A stretch of 64,000 nucleotides of DNA from Sphingomonas kyeonggiensis. Lineage in GTDB: Bacteria; Pseudomonadota; Alphaproteobacteria; Sphingomonadales; Sphingomonadaceae. Both the position numbers and the translations under genes were made by a program. The notes beneath the pieces were generated by a model. It was given only the letters and a program-made list of their open reading frames with translations, ran no database searches and was not told where the DNA came from. Of the stretch, positions 8,791-17,572 are shown piece by piece. Each line of letters begins with the position of its first letter. Position 1 is the first letter of the stretch. The stretch lies in NCBI RefSeq assembly GCF_030812785.1, contig NZ_JAUSTJ010000001.1, positions 1,426,001 through 1,490,000 on the forward strand, in the 5' to 3' direction.

Positions 8791-8812
8791 GAGGGGCCTT
8801 CTGCTCTTCTTC

Positions 8813-8839
8813 GTCACCCCGGCCTTGTGCCGGGGTGAC
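8813..8839. repeat. REP-like palindrome, single unit
   Basis: A 10-bp perfect stem (GTCACCCCGG at 8813-8822, CCGGGGTGAC at 8830-8839) with loop CCTTGTG. The same core forms the arms of the 105-bp elements at 10392 and 29740. It lies between the convergent cupin and halogenase genes and may act as a two-way terminator. Confidence 0.85.
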
Positions 8840-8876
8840 GGGATGGATAGGGAGCCTCCCGGCTTCCGCAGGCGGC

Positions 8877-10373
8877 TCAGGCCGCGCATGTCTTCGCCAC
8901 GAACTCGGCATGGCTCGGCATCACGGCGACGCATTTGGCGATCACCCGCTGGACGTTGCCGAGATACTCCTCGACCTGCGCCTCGGGCCGGATGTCGACC
9001 AGCGGGTCATAGCCGCGCGGGATCACGCCCTGGCCGAGGAACACCTGGATCCAGCTCTCCTCGGTGAACAGCTCGTCGTCCTCGCGGAAGACCCGGCCAT
9101 TGGCGGCGAACAGGTCGATCTTGCGCCGAAGCGTGTCGGGCACCTCCATGTCGCGGCACTGGCGCCAGAAGGGCGTGTCGTCACGCTCGGTCGCCTTGTA
9201 GTGGAGGATGATGAAATCGCGGATCCGCTCATACTCGAAGTCGGTCTGGCGGTTGAACTCGGCGATCGTCGCGGGATCGAAGCCGCCATCGGGGAGCAGC
9301 CGGACGAGCCGGATCACCGAGGACTGGATCAGGTGGATGCTGGTCGATTCGAGCGGCTCGAGGAAGCCCGAGGCGAGGCCGATCGCGACGCAGTTCCGGT
9401 TCCAGATCCGCTTGCGCTTGCCGGTGGTGAAGCGAAGGCGATTGGGCTCGGCGAGCTGCTCGCCGTCGAGGTTCGAGAGCAGCTGCGCCTCGGCTTCTTC
9501 GTCCGAGATATGCGCGCTCGAATAGACATGGCCGTTGCCCGTGCGGTGCTGGAGCGGGATGCGCCATTGCCAGCCGGCGGTGCGCGCGGTGGCGCGGGTA
9601 TAGGGCGTGAAGGGCTCGGTCCGCGCGCAGGGCACGGCGATGGCGCGGTCGCAGGGCAGCCAGTGCGTCCAGCTTTCATAGCCGGTCTGCATCGCCTGCT
9701 CGATGATCAGCCCGCGAAAGCCCGAGCAGTCGATGAACAGGTCGGCGGCGATCGTCTCGCCGTCCGCCATCGTCACCGATTCGACGAAGCCGTCCGCGCT
9801 GCGTAGCGTGACGTCCGCCACCTTGCCCTCGCGCCGGATCACGCCGCGCGCCTCGGCATAGCTGCGCAGGAACCTCGCATAGAGGCCGGCGTCGAACTGG
9901 AAGGCATGGGCGATGTGGCCGATCGGGCTCTCGGCCATCTTGGGATCGGCGCGCAGGAACTTGTTGGCGCGCGCCGCGGCGCTGTTGATCGAATAGGCGG
10001 AGAAATCGGCGGCGCGGCCCTGGGGGCGCATCTTGAGCCAGTACTGGTGGCAGCGCAGCCAGCCTAGGTCCTGGCCGATCACGCCGAAGCTGTGGAAATA
10101 GGCGTCGCCCAGCCGCGTCCAGTCAACGAACTCGATGCCGAGCTTGAAGCTGCCCTGGGTGCGGCGGACGAAGTCGTTCTCGTCGATCTCGAGCAACTCG
10201 TTGTACTTCTTGATCGCCGGGATCGTCGCCTCGCCGACACCGATCGTGCCGATCTCCTCGCTCTCGATCAGGGTGATCTCGTACAGCCCCTGGAAGAGCT
10301 TGCCGAGCAAGGCGGCGGTCATCCAGCCCGCCGTGCCGCCGCCCACGATCAGGATGCGCTTGATCTGCTGCAT
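8877..10373 (-). CDS. Flavin-dependent tryptophan halogenase family protein
   Basis: The 498-residue protein carries the FAD-binding G-G-G-T-A-G-W near its N-terminus (residues 11-17), the halogenase signature W-Q-W-R-I-P (268-273), the catalytic lysine equivalent K77 in S-F-K-L-G, and the catalytic glutamate equivalent E342 in P-L-E-S-T-S-I-H. Known enzymes chlorinate or brominate tryptophan with FADH2 from a partner reductase. Sphingomonad and Caulobacter relatives found beside TonB receptors and glycan genes have mostly unproven substrates, so free tryptophan should not be assumed. No flavin reductase gene is adjacent. It lies downstream of the GH3 gene on the same strand, separated by a 105-bp repeat element. 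Confidence 0.93.
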   Translation of the reverse strand: MQQIKRILIVGGGTAGWMTAALLGKLFQGLYEITLIESEEIGTIGVGEATIPAIKKYNELLEIDENDFVRRTQGSFKLGIEFVDWTRLGDAYFHSFGVIGQDLGWLRCHQYWLKMRPQGRAADFSAYSINSAAARANKFLRADPKMAESPIGHIAHAFQFDAGLYARFLRSYAEARGVIRREGKVADVTLRSADGFVESVTMADGETIAADLFIDCSGFRGLIIEQAMQTGYESWTHWLPCDRAIAVPCARTEPFTPYTRATARTAGWQWRIPLQHRTGNGHVYSSAHISDEEAEAQLLSNLDGEQLAEPNRLRFTTGKRKRIWNRNCVAIGLASGFLEPLESTSIHLIQSSVIRLVRLLPDGGFDPATIAEFNRQTDFEYERIRDFIILHYKATERDDTPFWRQCRDMEVPDTLRRKIDLFAANGRVFREDDELFTEESWIQVFLGQGVIPRGYDPLVDIRPEAQVEEYLGNVQRVIAKCVAVMPSHAEFVAKTCAA

Positions 10374-10391
10374 CGCTTTTCATCCCCTGTT

Positions 10392-10496
10392 GTCACCCCG
10401 GCCTTGTGCCGGGGTCCACTGTGCCTCGCGGGCCGGCGTGGAGCCTCTTGTCCGCAGCTTGCCTCCCGGTGGACCCCGGAACAAGTCCGGGGTGAC
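10392..10496. repeat. REP/BIME-like element, 105 bp
   Basis: Two arms of about 28 bp in inverted orientation (10392-10419 and 10469-10496) differ at only two positions. Each arm contains the shorter palindrome core ACCCCGG...CCGGGGT. A spacer of about 50 bp separates them. It sits between the halogenase start and the GH3 stop and has the same overall length as the copy at 29740. Confidence 0.88.
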
Positions 10497-10508
10497 GGGG
10501 GAGGGTGT

Positions 10509-12452
10509 TCAGCACGTCGCCGGTAGCGCCGGCTCCGGCAGCGCGCCGGTGTTGGCCGGCCTGGCGTAACTCAGGCCGTAGCCGCGGGCGAACTGCACCA
10601 CCTCGCCCGGCCCCTCGCCGGTGGAGCAGGCCGAGCCCGGCCAGGCGAAGGACAGGCGGCCGGTGAAGTCGTGGCGCCTGCCGACGAGCAGGTCGGCCAG
10701 GCCCGCGCCTTCGGTGCCGGGCAGGAAGGCGGCGACAAAGGCGTCGGACAGGTTGATCAGGTCGTTGGCATAGGCGGGGCGGCCCGAATAGAGCAGCGAG
10801 ACCACCGGCACGCCCTTGCCCGAGACGCGGCGGAGCACCGCGAGATCGTCGGGGTATAGCGCGCTGTGCGCCACCGGCTTCGGCGCGCGGACATCACCAT
10901 GATATTCGGCATAGGGCGTCTCGCCGATCACTGCGACGACCGCGTCGAACTTGCTCGGGTCCACGCCCTTGCCGTCCGCGTCGAAGGTGACGTTCGAGGC
11001 GCCGAGCGCATCGCGCAGCGCGGCGAGCAGGGTGGTGCCGCCCTTGAAGTCGCGGTTCCGGTTCTCGGTGCCCTGCCAGGTGAGCGACCAGCCGCCGGTC
11101 TGGTTGGAGAGGCTGTCGGCGCTGGCGCCGACTACCAGCACGCGCTTGCCCGGCGCGAGCGGTAGTGCGCCCTGGTTCTTGAGCAGCACCACCGACTTGC
11201 GCACCGCCTCGCGGCCCAGGTCGCGGGCGTCGAGCGCCTCGGCCCTGCCGGCATAGGCGCTGGTGTTCGGATTGCGGTCGAACAGCCCGGCGCGCAGCTT
11301 GATGCGCAGGATGCGGGTGACCGCGTCATCGATGCGCGCCTCGGCGATACGGCCCGCGCGGACATCGGCGACGGTGTTGGCGATGAACGCCTTCCAGTCG
11401 TCGGGCACCATGATCATGTCGATCCCGGCATTGACCGCCTGGGGGCAATGATCCTTGGCGCAGCCGGGCACCTGCTGGATGCCGTTCCAGTCGGAGACGA
11501 CGAGGCCGTCGAAGCCGAGCCGGGCCTTGAGCACATCGGCGATCAGCTCGCGATTGCCGTGCATCTTGCCATAGTCCTTGCCGGCGCCGGTGTCGTTCCA
11601 GCTGTTGTACGAGATCATCACCGTCTGCACGCCGGCCTTGAGCGCGGGATAATAGCCGGCGCCCTGGACCTGGATCATGTGGGTGCGCGCGGCGCGGTTC
11701 TCGCCCTGGTCGATGCCGTCGAAGGTGCCGCCGTCGCCCAGATAATGCTTGGCGGTGGCGACCACGTCGCCGTCGCCGGTCAGCCCGCCCTGCAGGCCGC
11801 GGACCATGGCGCGCGCATAGGATGCGACGAGCGCCGGATCGCTCGAATAGCTTTCATAGGTGCGGCCCCAGCGACGGTTCTCGCCCACAGCCAGCGTCGG
11901 CGCGAAGACCCAGGAGATGCCGGTGGCGCGCACCTGCCTGGCGGTGGCGCGACCGATCCGCTCGACCAACGCGGGGTCATGCGCCGCGCCCAGGCCGATA
12001 TTGTGCGGGAACAGCGTGGCGCCGGCGACATTGCCATGGCCGTGGACCGCGTCGGTGCCCCAGATGACGGGCACCTGCACCGCCATGTCGGTCGACATCG
12101 AGGCGCGGTAATAGGCGTCGGACAGGGCGGTCCAGTCGGTGACCGCAGCGTCCTTCTTCTGCCCGGGCCAGGCGCCGCCGCCGTTGAGCACCGAGCCGAT
12201 ATAATAAAGGCGCACCTCGTCTGGGGTGATCGAGCGGATGTCCGCCTGGGTGATCTGGCCGATCTTCTGCTCGAGCCTCATGCCCCTGAGGATGGTCGCG
12301 ATCCGCGCCTCCATCGCCGCGTCGCGCGGCGTGGGGGAGCGCAGGGCCGGCCAGTCCTTGCCGTGCCAGAGCAGGTCGCCGCCCGGACCGGTGCCGGCGC
12401 AGCTCGCCAGCAGGGGGAGGACCAGCCAGAGGCCGGATCGCAGAGCTTTCAT
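10509..12452 (-). CDS. Glycoside hydrolase family 3 beta-glucosidase, lipoprotein
   Basis: The 647-residue enzyme hydrolyses terminal beta-linked glucose from oligosaccharides. The start is placed at the ATG at 12452 because it yields a lipoprotein signal peptide ending in L-A-S-C (C18); an in-frame extension of 25 residues upstream looks like noise. The N-terminal GH3 barrel includes K-H-Y-L-G-D-G and the nucleophile D321 in V-V-S-D-W-N-G. The C-terminal GH3 domain runs from about residue 400 to 610. The lipobox suggests attachment to the outer or inner membrane, facing the periplasm. It lies 117 bp after the receptor gene with a strong terminator between, so it may have its own promoter or depend on read-through. 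Confidence 0.93.
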   Translation of the reverse strand: MKALRSGLWLVLPLLASCAGTGPGGDLLWHGKDWPALRSPTPRDAAMEARIATILRGMRLEQKIGQITQADIRSITPDEVRLYYIGSVLNGGGAWPGQKKDAAVTDWTALSDAYYRASMSTDMAVQVPVIWGTDAVHGHGNVAGATLFPHNIGLGAAHDPALVERIGRATARQVRATGISWVFAPTLAVGENRRWGRTYESYSSDPALVASYARAMVRGLQGGLTGDGDVVATAKHYLGDGGTFDGIDQGENRAARTHMIQVQGAGYYPALKAGVQTVMISYNSWNDTGAGKDYGKMHGNRELIADVLKARLGFDGLVVSDWNGIQQVPGCAKDHCPQAVNAGIDMIMVPDDWKAFIANTVADVRAGRIAEARIDDAVTRILRIKLRAGLFDRNPNTSAYAGRAEALDARDLGREAVRKSVVLLKNQGALPLAPGKRVLVVGASADSLSNQTGGWSLTWQGTENRNRDFKGGTTLLAALRDALGASNVTFDADGKGVDPSKFDAVVAVIGETPYAEYHGDVRAPKPVAHSALYPDDLAVLRRVSGKGVPVVSLLYSGRPAYANDLINLSDAFVAAFLPGTEGAGLADLLVGRRHDFTGRLSFAWPGSACSTGEGPGEVVQFARGYGLSYARPANTGALPEPALPATC

Positions 12453-12495
12453 GTTCGACACTCGTACTGGGGGCCGAGCCTGCGGCCGCGCGGAT

Positions 12496-12535
12496 AAAAG
12501 AGGGGAGGCGCCGGCATTGCCGTGCACCTCCCCTC
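12496..12535 (-). terminator. Rho-independent terminator after the TonB receptor gene
   Basis: On the minus strand a long stem pairs GAGGGGAGG with CCTCCCCTC (12527-12535 with 12500-12508) and has a smaller GGCA/TGCC stem inside. It is followed at once by TTTT (12499-12496). It starts 34 bases after the receptor stop codon. Confidence 0.85.
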
Positions 12536-12568
12536 GAACGCCCGGAAGGTCGACCCGGGGGGAGGAAA

Positions 12569-15415
12569 TCAGAAGCGGTAGCTCATCCCGAGCAGGAACT
12601 GCCGGCCGTATTTCTCATAGGTCTCGGGCAGCGGCGTACCGTCGGTGGTGTGCGTGCCGCCGGTGTCGAGGCCGAGCCGGGTGCGATAGGGCGAGTCGGT
12701 GACGTTGCTCACCTGGAGCAGCACCCCGAGGCCCTTCAGCGCCGAGCTGTCCGGGAAGGTATAGCCGATCTGCGCGTCGAGCTGCTTGTCGGCGAGGATC
12801 TCGGTATAGCCCCGGTTGGTGAACAGCTGCACCGTCTCGCCCTTGAAGGCAGAGCGGAAGCGATAGCTCGCCCGCGCCTGGAAGCCCCATTTCTCGAAAT
12901 AGCCGGTGACGTTGTACACGGTGCCCGACAGGCCGGGGATGCGCACCACGTCATTGGTATCGGTCGGATTGAGATTGGCCTCGGTGTACGAATAGCTGCC
13001 GGTAAAGCCGAATCCGTCGAGCGCGGGGATCAGGCGCCCGATCTCGAACGCGCCGCTGACCTCGATGCCCTTCAGATTGCCGCCGGGCCCGTTCGCCGGC
13101 ATCGTCACCTGCCCGAACGGGCTGATGTTGACTCCGGCCGGGATCAGGTTGGTCGGGATCGGCAACCCGGTGAAGTCCACCACGAAGTTGCGGTTATAGA
13201 TGTAGTTGTCGAGCCATTTGTAGAAGCCGGCGACGCTGATGTAGGTCGCCTTGCCGACGTACCATTCATAGGCCGCGTCCAACGCCTTGGCCCGCCAAGG
13301 CTGGAGGTTAGGATTGCCGCCGCTCGCCGACCAGGGGTTCACCGTTCCGCCCGGCTGGCAGGGCGAGGGCGTGCCGCTGCACGGATTGGTGTTGAAGCTC
13401 GGCGTGAAGTTGGCGCGCATGTCATCCATGCGCGGCCGCGCCAACACCTTCGACGCGGCAAGGCGGAAGCGGTGGCCGCCGCCGAGGTCGTAGATCAGGT
13501 TCACGCTCGGCAGCACGTCGGTATAGCTGTCGGTCTCGAATACCTGCGACAGCGCGATCGGAGTGAGCGTCTGGTTGATCCGCAGGCCCGAGGACGACTG
13601 GAACTGCTGCACCACTTGCACGCCGACATTGCCGCGCAGCCGGCCCCAGTCGATGTTCGCCTTGGCCTTCCAGCTGATGACGTCTTCCTTGATCTTCCAC
13701 GTCTTGTCGAAGTGGTTGGCGTCCTCCAGCGGGGTCTTGTTGTAATAGTCGTCGAGCGCGGCGGGCACGTTCCAGGCGATCACGTTGCCGAAGCCGACGA
13801 AATCGAGCGAAGTCGGGTCGAGCAGGTATTGCGACCCGATCAGCACCTGCTGGCGGCCGTTCTTCAGGTTGAGATCGAGCTCGTCGACCGTCTTGTGCTT
13901 GTTGCGCTGGGTGTAGTTCACGCCGAGCTCAATGCCGCTGAAGAAGCCTTCGAGGTCGTGGCTCAGCGAGAGATCAACGGCGCCGAGCTCTTCCTTGACG
14001 TGCGGCGACTTGAGCAGGCCGTCATGGCCCCAGCCGCCCCAGGGCGCGCGGTCGCCGAGCGAGACCTTGCTGGCATCGGCATAGTCGAGCCCGAAATCAT
14101 AGGACGGGAAGGCGCCGTCGACCGGGAAGGAGAAGTCGTAGCTGTCCGGCGTGCGGGTCTGGAACGGGCCCGCGCCATAGCCGCTGTACGTCTCGATATA
14201 GGTCTCGTCGCGCTTGTTGGTCGAATAGCTGAGGTCGGCGACGAAGCGGGTGCGGTCGTCGAGCTTGAACTCGTTGTTGAGCCCGATCGCGAACAGCTCG
14301 TCCTCACGGGTGTTCATGTCGTTGCGCAGGATCGGAATGGCGTTGGTGACGTGGCCCGACGTGGCGAGCTGCGATCCGCCCACCGTGGTGGTGCCGATAT
14401 TGGAGAAGGTCGCGCTGTCCGCCCAGCCGTTCGAGAACCACTGCGCGCCGCGGATCACTTCCTTCTGCTTGAAGCGCGAATAATAGAGGTCGAGCACGCT
14501 GTGGACGGTGTCGCTCGGCTTCCATTCGAGCGTGCCCATCACGCCGTCGCGCTGGTTGCGGCGATTGGTCGCCCAGGCTTCCTGGCCGTTCAGCTGCAGC
14601 GCGGCATCGGCGGAATCGGGGGTGACCGTGTCGGGCGAGCAGGACGGGGGAAGCGCGGTCCCCGGCTCGCACACGCCGCCAAAGGCTTCATAGCCATAGG
14701 CCTTGTAGTGATCGACATGGCTCGGCGAATCGAGATGGGCATAGCCGATCGACCAGCCGAGCGTGCCGCTGGCATTCTGGTCGATATAGCTCGCCGTGCC
14801 GCGCCAGCCCCATTTGGAGAAGTCGGCGTTCCGGCCGCCATCGGCATCGAGCTCGCCGCGGAGGTTGAGCGCGATCACACGCTTGCCGAACGCGAGTGGC
14901 CGCACGGTGCGCAGGTCGGCGCTGCCCGACAGGCCCATGCCGGCGATGCTCGCATCGGGCGTCTTGTAGACGACGACGCTCGACAGCAGCTCGGACGGAT
15001 ATTGATCGAACTCGACGGCGCGGTTGTCGCCCGAGCTCGCCTGCTGGCGGCCGTTGAGCAGGGTGGTGGTGAAGTCGGGCGCCAGACCGCGGATCGAGAT
15101 GACCTGCGCGCGGCCATTGACGCGCTGCGCGGCGAGGCCGGGCAGGCGGGCGATCGACTCGGCGATCGAGACGTCGGGCAGCTTGCCGATGTCCTCGGCC
15201 GACACCGCCTCGACGATCGAGGTCTGGTCGCGCTTGATGTTGATCGAGTTCTGCAGGCTGGCGCGCAGGCCGGTTACGACGATCGCATCCTCTTCGGCCG
15301 GCTGATCCTGGTTGGCGGCGGTGCCGCTGTCCTGCGCCCAGGCCTGCACTGGCAACGTTGTCGCCAGAGCCAGCGTCGAAATGGTCAGCCCGAGATTGAT
15401 CTTCGCGCGATTCAT
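12569..15415 (-). CDS. TonB-dependent receptor (Caulobacter/sphingomonad oligosaccharide type)
   Basis: The 948-residue outer-membrane receptor has a signal peptide ending in A-W-A-Q, a TonB-box-like segment (D-A-I-V-V-T-G-L-R), a plug domain (about residues 50-175), and a 22-strand barrel ending in the C-terminal aromatic motif S-Y-R-F. The plug sequence with D-V-S-I-A-E-S-I-A-R-L-P-G resembles the TIGR01782 group, often used for oligosaccharide uptake. The ATG at 15415 is preferred over an in-frame ATG at 15442 since it gives a standard signal peptide. A LacI-type operator and promoter lie directly upstream, and the LacI gene follows. Likely substrate is a beta-glucan fragment, inferred from the GH3 and GH30 genes. 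Confidence 0.93.
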   Translation of the reverse strand: MNRAKINLGLTISTLALATTLPVQAWAQDSGTAANQDQPAEEDAIVVTGLRASLQNSINIKRDQTSIVEAVSAEDIGKLPDVSIAESIARLPGLAAQRVNGRAQVISIRGLAPDFTTTLLNGRQQASSGDNRAVEFDQYPSELLSSVVVYKTPDASIAGMGLSGSADLRTVRPLAFGKRVIALNLRGELDADGGRNADFSKWGWRGTASYIDQNASGTLGWSIGYAHLDSPSHVDHYKAYGYEAFGGVCEPGTALPPSCSPDTVTPDSADAALQLNGQEAWATNRRNQRDGVMGTLEWKPSDTVHSVLDLYYSRFKQKEVIRGAQWFSNGWADSATFSNIGTTTVGGSQLATSGHVTNAIPILRNDMNTREDELFAIGLNNEFKLDDRTRFVADLSYSTNKRDETYIETYSGYGAGPFQTRTPDSYDFSFPVDGAFPSYDFGLDYADASKVSLGDRAPWGGWGHDGLLKSPHVKEELGAVDLSLSHDLEGFFSGIELGVNYTQRNKHKTVDELDLNLKNGRQQVLIGSQYLLDPTSLDFVGFGNVIAWNVPAALDDYYNKTPLEDANHFDKTWKIKEDVISWKAKANIDWGRLRGNVGVQVVQQFQSSSGLRINQTLTPIALSQVFETDSYTDVLPSVNLIYDLGGGHRFRLAASKVLARPRMDDMRANFTPSFNTNPCSGTPSPCQPGGTVNPWSASGGNPNLQPWRAKALDAAYEWYVGKATYISVAGFYKWLDNYIYNRNFVVDFTGLPIPTNLIPAGVNISPFGQVTMPANGPGGNLKGIEVSGAFEIGRLIPALDGFGFTGSYSYTEANLNPTDTNDVVRIPGLSGTVYNVTGYFEKWGFQARASYRFRSAFKGETVQLFTNRGYTEILADKQLDAQIGYTFPDSSALKGLGVLLQVSNVTDSPYRTRLGLDTGGTHTTDGTPLPETYEKYGRQFLLGMSYRF

Positions 15416-15508
15416 TACGCGCAACTGCGGAAGCTCCGCCATCGCCTCTTCCCCTCTCCTGTTAAGCGGCCGTTATCGACCGTCTTGTCCCCTGCGGCGC
15501 CTCAAAAC

Positions 15509-15522
15509 TGGAAGCGCTTCCA
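15509..15522. promoter_or_regulatory. LacI-family operator, perfect 14-bp palindrome
   Basis: TGGAAGCGCTTCCA is a perfect palindrome with the central CG step typical of LacI/GalR operators. It sits just downstream of the predicted -10 of the receptor promoter, where a bound repressor would block transcription, and about 100 bp from the LacI gene's stop codon. Confidence 0.85.
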
Positions 15523-15525
15523 ATT

Positions 15526-15554
15526 GGTATCATCGCGTCGCGCGAAATTGTCAA
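15526..15554 (-). promoter_or_regulatory. Predicted sigma-70 promoter of the TonB receptor gene
   Basis: On the minus strand TTGACA (15554-15549) is followed after 17 bases by GATACC (15531-15526). The -35 is a perfect consensus and the -10 is weak. The operator at 15522-15509 follows directly. Confidence 0.6.
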
Positions 15555-15609
15555 CGCGTTACGGAAAACGCGTGCGGAGGAAGTTGGTGCCGGGGCCCCT
15601 GTGTCGGGT

Positions 15610-16713
15610 TCAGGCGCGGGGCGAAGCGACCGATTCGCGCAGGACGAGATGGTGGTCGATCACGTCGAATCCAGGGGTGCCGGTGCCGTGGCCGCGCAGC
15701 AGCGTCTCGATCAGGCGCTCCACCGCGCGCGAGGCGATGCGGCGGATCGGCTGGTGGATGGTGGTGAGCGGCGGCCAGATATAGGCGGCGACCGGCGCAT
15801 CGTCGAAGCCGACCACCGAGAGGTCGCCGGGCAACGTCAGGTGCATGCGGTGCGCGGCGAACATCGCGCCGACCGCCATGTCGTCATTGGCGCAGACGAT
15901 CGCGGTGGGGCGCTCGGGCCGGGCGAGCAGCTCCTCGGCAAGCTCGACGCCCGAGCGGAAGCTGAAGTCGCCGCGCAGGGCGATCACCGACTCCTCGCCG
16001 ATCCCGACTTCGGCAAGTGCGCGCAGGAAGCCGCCATAGCGCATCTCGGCGGCGAGATGCCCTTCGATGCCGAGCATATAGCCGAAGCGGCGGTGCCCGG
16101 CGGCGACGACATGGCGCGCGATCTCGTATCCGGCGGCCGCCTCGTCGAAGCCGACGCTGGGGAGCAGCGCGCGGACTTCGTCGCTGGGCGAGATGCACAC
16201 CAGCGGGCAGCCCTGCGCCATCAGCCGGCGGACCAGCGGCAGGTTGGCGGAAAGCGGCGGCGACAGGACCATGCCCGCGCTGCGGCCCGAGGCGAACAGC
16301 TCGACCAGCCGGTCGTCGCGGTCCTCGTCCTCGATATGGAGATTATAGGTGGTCAGCTCGAAGCCCGCGGCGGCGGCGGCGCGCAGCGCGCCCAGCTCGA
16401 TCGCGGCGAAATAATAGCTGTTGGGTGGCGCGTCGCGGGCGTTGCAGTTGATCAGGGTGAGTGTCTTGCTGGTCCTGCTGGCGAGGTTGCGCGCCTGCGG
16501 GTTGACCCGATAGTCGAGCGCCTCGACTGCGCGCATCACCCGGTCGCGCATCCGGTCGCTGACATGCGCCTGGTCGTTGAGCGCGCGCGACACGGTGGCG
16601 CGGCCGACCCCGGCCAGCGCCGCGACATCGTCGATCGTCGGCGCCCGGCCGTTGCGGCCGGCATCGGAACCGAGTGCGCCCGGAATTGGCGAAGGTTTGG
16701 ACAGCGATGACAT
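15610..16713 (-). CDS. LacI family transcriptional regulator
   Basis: The 367-residue repressor has an N-terminal LacI helix-turn-helix (about residues 25-70: T-I-D-D-V-A-A-L-A-G-V-G-R-A-T-V-S-R-A-L) and a periplasmic-binding-protein-like effector domain (about 80-360). The ATG at 16713 was chosen because it places the DNA-binding domain close to the N-terminus; the frame remains open upstream without conserved sequence. It should bind the 14-bp palindrome in front of the receptor gene and respond to a sugar from the imported glycan. The inducer cannot be named from sequence. Confidence 0.92.
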   Translation of the reverse strand: MSSLSKPSPIPGALGSDAGRNGRAPTIDDVAALAGVGRATVSRALNDQAHVSDRMRDRVMRAVEALDYRVNPQARNLASRTSKTLTLINCNARDAPPNSYYFAAIELGALRAAAAAGFELTTYNLHIEDEDRDDRLVELFASGRSAGMVLSPPLSANLPLVRRLMAQGCPLVCISPSDEVRALLPSVGFDEAAAGYEIARHVVAAGHRRFGYMLGIEGHLAAEMRYGGFLRALAEVGIGEESVIALRGDFSFRSGVELAEELLARPERPTAIVCANDDMAVGAMFAAHRMHLTLPGDLSVVGFDDAPVAAYIWPPLTTIHQPIRRIASRAVERLIETLLRGHGTGTPGFDVIDHHLVLRESVASPRA

Positions 16714-16793
16714 TTCTTCGCCGCGATGGGTGGCACAGGCGCTGGCGGAGCGGCAACCTAAAATGCGTGTCCCGCTCGTGCCCCGGGAATCGC

Positions 16794-17423
16794 CTAGCCG
16801 TGCAGGTTGAGCAGCGAATCCATCAGCCCGTCCTCGGCGCTGGAGCAGACGCCGAGGATCACCGCCTCGTCGCAATCCTCGCCGGTGACATAGCCGTGGC
16901 CCATGTTCGAATCGATGTAGATCGACTCGCCGGCCTTGAGCGTGACTGGATCGTAGAATTCGGTGTGCACGACGATGCTGCCGCTGACGACATAGATATA
17001 TTCCTCGCCCGAATGATGGACGAGGTCGCCGAACTCCTCGGCGGTCTTGGCGCGGACCTTGGTGATCACCGGGATCATCCGTTTCCGACGCAGCTCGGTG
17101 CAGAGATAATAATAGTCGTAGTTCGCGGTGTTCACCCGCACCGCGCGATCGAGATCGCCGATGCTGCGCCGCGCGGTCACCTGGGTCTCGGGCGCCGAAT
17201 CATTTTCGGCGAACAGCTCCGACATGCGGATGTTGAGGCGCTGGCTGAGCTGGAGCAGCTTGTCATAGGTCAGGGTCAGCCGGTCATGCTCGACCTTGGA
17301 CAGGGTCGACACCGGAATGCCGCTCTTCAGGCTCATCTCCTTGAGCGTCCAGCCATTCCTTGCACGCAGCGCCTTCAGCAGCGTGCCCAGCGTCGGATGT
17401 TCGGCCTTCAGCTTCGTTGCCAT
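16794..17423 (-). CDS. XRE-family regulator with C-terminal cupin domain
   Basis: The 209-residue protein joins an N-terminal XRE helix-turn-helix (about residues 10-65, with S-L-K-S-G-I-P-V-S-T-L-S-K-V-E) to a small cupin (about 125-195, with H-H-S-G-E-E-Y-I-Y-V-V-S-G). This HTH-cupin arrangement is used by amino-acid and polyamine regulators such as PuuR. The ATG at 17423 is preferred; 16 further in-frame residues upstream look spurious. It is divergent from the serine hydrolase gene, and the intergenic region carries a promoter/operator-like block repeated before the second operon of the locus. It is therefore the best candidate regulator of the peptide and D-Glu genes. Confidence 0.9.
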   Translation of the reverse strand: MATKLKAEHPTLGTLLKALRARNGWTLKEMSLKSGIPVSTLSKVEHDRLTLTYDKLLQLSQRLNIRMSELFAENDSAPETQVTARRSIGDLDRAVRVNTANYDYYYLCTELRRKRMIPVITKVRAKTAEEFGDLVHHSGEEYIYVVSGSIVVHTEFYDPVTLKAGESIYIDSNMGHGYVTGEDCDEAVILGVCSSAEDGLMDSLLNLHG

Positions 17424-17433
17424 GCGGCACCTC

Positions 17434-17477
17434 GGTTTGACATTTCTCTGAATAGGATCATCATGTCCCAATCAGGC
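17434..17477 (+). promoter_or_regulatory. Promoter/operator block A of the peptide/D-Glu locus
   Basis: It contains TTGACA (17437-17442), a TTCTC stretch, an imperfect 8-6-8 dyad (AATAGGAT at 17451-17458, GTCCCAAT at 17465-17472, five of eight pairs) and ends with CAATCAGGC. The same order of elements occurs at 20589-20631. A -10 such as CATCAT (17459-17464) is weak. Confidence 0.5.
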
Positions 17478-17572
17478 GTATCTGTTTACATATCACAGCC
17501 TAGCCGCAGACACATACCGGCGCAATCGACATGCCGGAGTCCTGGCCAGGGAAGAGGGAGGACGACGCGCTC

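Noticed and set aside
12650..15784. A very long plus-strand open frame (over 1000 codons) opposite the TonB receptor gene
   Set aside because: It lies antisense to a receptor with clear domains; long antisense frames are expected at this GC content, and its translation is repetitive, charged and without any family motif.
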